From Desulfovibrio sp. (GTDB taxonomy: Bacteria > Desulfobacterota > Desulfovibrionia > Desulfovibrionales > Desulfovibrionaceae): a stretch of DNA of 7,846 bases. The DNA lies in NCBI GenBank assembly GCA_031255035.1, contig JAIRTI010000090.1, positions 1 to 7,846 on the forward strand, written 5' to 3'. Positions 5,934 through 7,846 of this stretch are shown here, in pieces. Numbering within the stretch: the stretch's first letter is position 1; every line of letters begins with the position of its first letter. A program made the position numbers and the translations under genes. The notes under the pieces are model-generated. The model saw nothing but the letters and a program-made list of their open reading frames with translations, ran no database searches and was not told the DNA's origin.

Positions 5934-7640
5934 ATGAAACACGTCAAATTCCTGATTACGCAACGCGCCATCCAGGCGGCAAGCCTCACGGCCTTTTGCC
6001 TGCTTCTCGCTTCGGCCTCCTGGCCTTTGCCGGAATCGTGGCTGCCGGTCGATCTCTTTCTGCGTCTCGACCCCCTGACAGCGACCCTTATACCGCTGGC
6101 GGCCCGGCAATGGCTGCCCGCCCTTGTTCCGGGCCTGGCCGTGCTGGCCGTGACCGTGTTCGCGGGCCGGGTCTTTTGCGGCTACATCTGTCCCATGGGG
6201 ATCACTCTGGACCTGGGGCGTTTTGTCGCTTCCCTATTTTTCGGGAAAGGCGCGGGCGCCGCTCCGGCGCTTTCCCCGCGCCGGCGGGCGCTCAAATACC
6301 TCATCCTGGCGGGCATGGCGGGCGCGGCGCTGTTCGGGGTCAACCTTGTCTTCTGGGGCTCTCCCCTGGCGCTGGTGACGCGGCTTTACGCCCTGCTGCT
6401 GCATCCCCTGCTGCTGATCTTCGGCGACGGCGCCATGAGCGCGGCCTCGCCGCTGTTCAACGACATGGGGCTCACCGGCCTGGCCTATGCCGAGGCGGAG
6501 ACCAGGCGCTTTGGCGGACTCGCCTTTATTCTTGTCTTTTTTACGGCGCTTTTCACGCTTGAACGGGTCCGCCCGCGCTTCTGGTGCCGCTATCTTTGCC
6601 CGGCCGGAGCGCTTATGGGCCTGGCGTCCTTAGCGCCGCCGTGGCGGCGGCGCGTCGACGCCTGCCTTCATTGCGGCGCGTGCGCCCGCGCCTGTCCGGC
6701 CGGGGCCGTGGCGGCGGACGGCGAACAAAACCTGCACAGCGAGTGCCTGACCTGCCGGGCCTGCGCTGATGTCTGTCCGACAAAGGGAACGCGTTTCAGC
6801 CTGTTCGCGTCCGGGGACGCCGCAGGACGAACGCAAACAGCCCTCAAAGAGACAGGCCGGAAGCCCGTCCCTGACGGCAAGGAGGCAAAAGCGCCCCTTA
6901 CAGGCGCTCTGCCCACGCGCCGGGCTTTTCTCGGGGCCATGGCCTCGGGCACGGCCCTTGCCGGCGCGCACTACGCCGGGGCGCGCGGCCTGTTGCGGGC
7001 CGGCGCCTTTGGTAACCTGTGGGACGAGCGCCTGATCCGCCCTCCAGCGGCCCTGCCCGAGCCCGCCTTTCTCGACCGCTGCATACGTTGCGGCGAGTGC
7101 ATGAAAGTATGTCCCAGCAACGGCTTGCAGCCCTCGATACTGGCAACCGGGCTGGACGGCGTTTTCAGCCCTTTGCTTGTGCCCCGAATCGGCCCGTGCG
7201 AGCCCGGCTGCAATGCCTGCGGACGCGTCTGTCCCACCGGCGCCATACTCTCGCTGCCGATCGAGGAAAAACGCCGGGCCAAGGTGGGCACGGCCGTCGT
7301 TCTGCCGGAACGCTGCCTGGCCTGGGGCGAGGGTAAAAGCTGCGTCGTCTGCCAGGAGGTCTGCCCCTATGGCGCGGTGAAGCTCAGGCAGCGCGCGGAC
7401 AGCGGCGCGCCCGCGCCGGTGGTCGAGGCGAACCGCTGCTACGGCTGCGGATACTGCGAGCGGCACTGCCCCACTCGAGTGCCCGCCATCAATATCCTGC
7501 CGCTCAATGCGCTGCGTCTTTCAGACGGGAATTACCGCGCCGCCGCCGAGGCCGCCGGGCTTGATCTGACGCCCGGCACGAGCGGCCAGGCCTTTGATGT
7601 CCTGCCCGAAGGACAATTACCCCCCGGTTTTTCGGAATAG
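5934..7640 (+). CDS. NapH/NapG-like fused membrane polyferredoxin (multi-[4Fe-4S] electron carrier)
   Basis: The 568-residue protein has two halves. Residues 1-290 resemble NapH: hydrophobic segments near 12-30, 62-80, 119-142, 147-165 and 192-209; two membrane-edge motifs, CGYICP (C82, C86) and CRYLCP (C218, C222); then two ferredoxin clusters (C244/247/250/254 and C271/274/277/281). After a polar linker (293-325), TRRAFLGAMASG at 328-339 resembles a twin-arginine signal with a hydrophobic stretch to about 346. Residues 383-516 resemble NapG, with four more clusters: C383/386/389/393; C422/426/429/433; C461/470/473/477; C502/505/508/512. Six conventional [4Fe-4S] sites are thus predicted. 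NapG and NapH pass electrons from quinol toward periplasmic reductases. Here partner and direction are unknown, and no reductase gene is nearby. The ATG at 5934 is the only ATG before the hydrophobic segment: an in-frame stop lies at 5910-5912, and no Shine-Dalgarno is visible. It is divergent from the efflux operon and ends 8 bp before the right repeat. Confidence 0.85.
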   Translation: MKHVKFLITQRAIQAASLTAFCLLLASASWPLPESWLPVDLFLRLDPLTATLIPLAARQWLPALVPGLAVLAVTVFAGRVFCGYICPMGITLDLGRFVASLFFGKGAGAAPALSPRRRALKYLILAGMAGAALFGVNLVFWGSPLALVTRLYALLLHPLLLIFGDGAMSAASPLFNDMGLTGLAYAEAETRRFGGLAFILVFFTALFTLERVRPRFWCRYLCPAGALMGLASLAPPWRRRVDACLHCGACARACPAGAVAADGEQNLHSECLTCRACADVCPTKGTRFSLFASGDAAGRTQTALKETGRKPVPDGKEAKAPLTGALPTRRAFLGAMASGTALAGAHYAGARGLLRAGAFGNLWDERLIRPPAALPEPAFLDRCIRCGECMKVCPSNGLQPSILATGLDGVFSPLLVPRIGPCEPGCNACGRVCPTGAILSLPIEEKRRAKVGTAVVLPERCLAWGEGKSCVVCQEVCPYGAVKLRQRADSGAPAPVVEANRCYGCGYCERHCPTRVPAINILPLNALRLSDGNYRAAAEAAGLDLTPGTSGQAFDVLPEGQLPPGFSE

Positions 7641-7648
7641 CCGCGTTT

Positions 7649-7846
7649 CCCGCCAGCAATTCTAATTTTGTCGAAGCCAATTTGATCGCTTGTGGGCTCT
7701 GCCCACACCCGCCAGGACCTTGCCGGCCCTGGACCCGGCGATTGGGTGGCTGATCGTTGTGCCTTGTTGATACGTTCAGCCGGAACCCAACTGAGGGGGT
7801 CCGGGGGAAATCATTTCCCCCGGCGGGGTCCGGGGCAGCGCCCCGG
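7649..7846 (+). repeat. Structured GC-rich intergenic repeat, right copy (reaches the window edge)
   Basis: This is the inverted partner of 519-728. It begins 8 bp after the polyferredoxin stop and runs to the last base, so its outer end is not seen. In order it holds: hairpin TGTGGGC/GCCCACA (7691-7707); CCAGG (7712-7716) paired with CCTGG (7728-7732); a long stem (7742-7753 with 7776-7790); a 23-base near-palindrome (7801-7823); and hairpin CCGGGGC/GCCCCGG (7830-7846). The outer parts are close to identical with the left copy, and the core (7748-7781) is divergent. It lacks the ~12-base segment present in the left copy. No T-tract and no plausible ORF are present. Confidence 0.85.
7742..7790 (+). 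other. Conserved long stem inside the right repeat
   Basis: TTGGGTGGCTGA (7742-7753) pairs with TCAGCC (7776-7781) and ACCCAA (7785-7790), giving 12 base pairs with a three-base bulge (GGA) and a 22-base loop. It occupies the same place as the stem at 575-623 in the left copy, with different bases on both arms. Function is unknown. Confidence 0.6.

Noticed and set aside
5891..6562. A 223-codon frame overlapping the start of the polyferredoxin gene in another frame
   Set aside because: Apart from its first residues it overlaps the membrane domain of a gene with clear NapH-like motifs, and its product is low-complexity and Pro/Gly/Arg/Ala-rich.
6630..7466. A 278-codon minus-strand frame inside the polyferredoxin gene
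   Set aside because: It is antisense to the cysteine-cluster region, and its product resembles no family.

Overview
The window (7846 bp, GC-rich) looks like chromosomal DNA from a motile, anaerobic respiratory Gram-negative bacterium. Desulfovibrionaceae is my best guess. The grounds are a FlgF-type flagellar rod gene behind a good sigma-54-like promoter, a large NapH/NapG-like multi-cluster iron-sulfur membrane protein, an AcrAB-type RND pump, and GC-rich intergenic repeats of a kind I associate with that group. The taxonomic call is inference.

Layout, left to right: (1) the 5' end of flgF on the minus strand, running off the left edge. (2) A 496-bp gene-free stretch (257-752) with the flgF promoter and a ~210-bp structured repeat. 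(3) A minus-strand cluster transcribed toward the left edge: RND adaptor lipoprotein (AcrA type), RND permease (AcrB type), then a UbiX-type flavin prenyltransferase. Adaptor and permease are separated by 2 nt; ubiX follows after 119 nt of hairpin-rich DNA. (4) A 110-bp divergent promoter region (5824-5933). (5) A plus-strand gene for a 568-residue membrane polyferredoxin. (6) A second, inverted copy of the repeat, cut by the right edge.

The adaptor and permease should form two parts of a tripartite efflux pump. No outer-membrane channel gene or dedicated regulator is present, so a TolC-like partner must lie elsewhere. UbiX would make prenylated FMN for a UbiD-type decarboxylase, possibly in menaquinone synthesis. 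The polyferredoxin would move electrons between the quinone pool and a periplasmic or cytoplasmic partner not in the window.

The most unusual content is not a gene. Two ~200-bp GC-rich elements sit just 3' of the outermost genes (ubiX and the polyferredoxin), each in the same orientation relative to its upstream gene. They therefore form an inverted pair about 6.9 kb apart. Each has the same ordered set of five hairpins. One stem differs in sequence between copies but keeps its pairing through compensating changes, which suggests selection for structure. The second point of interest is an internal twin-arginine-like motif in the polyferredoxin, at the junction of its NapH-like and NapG-like halves.
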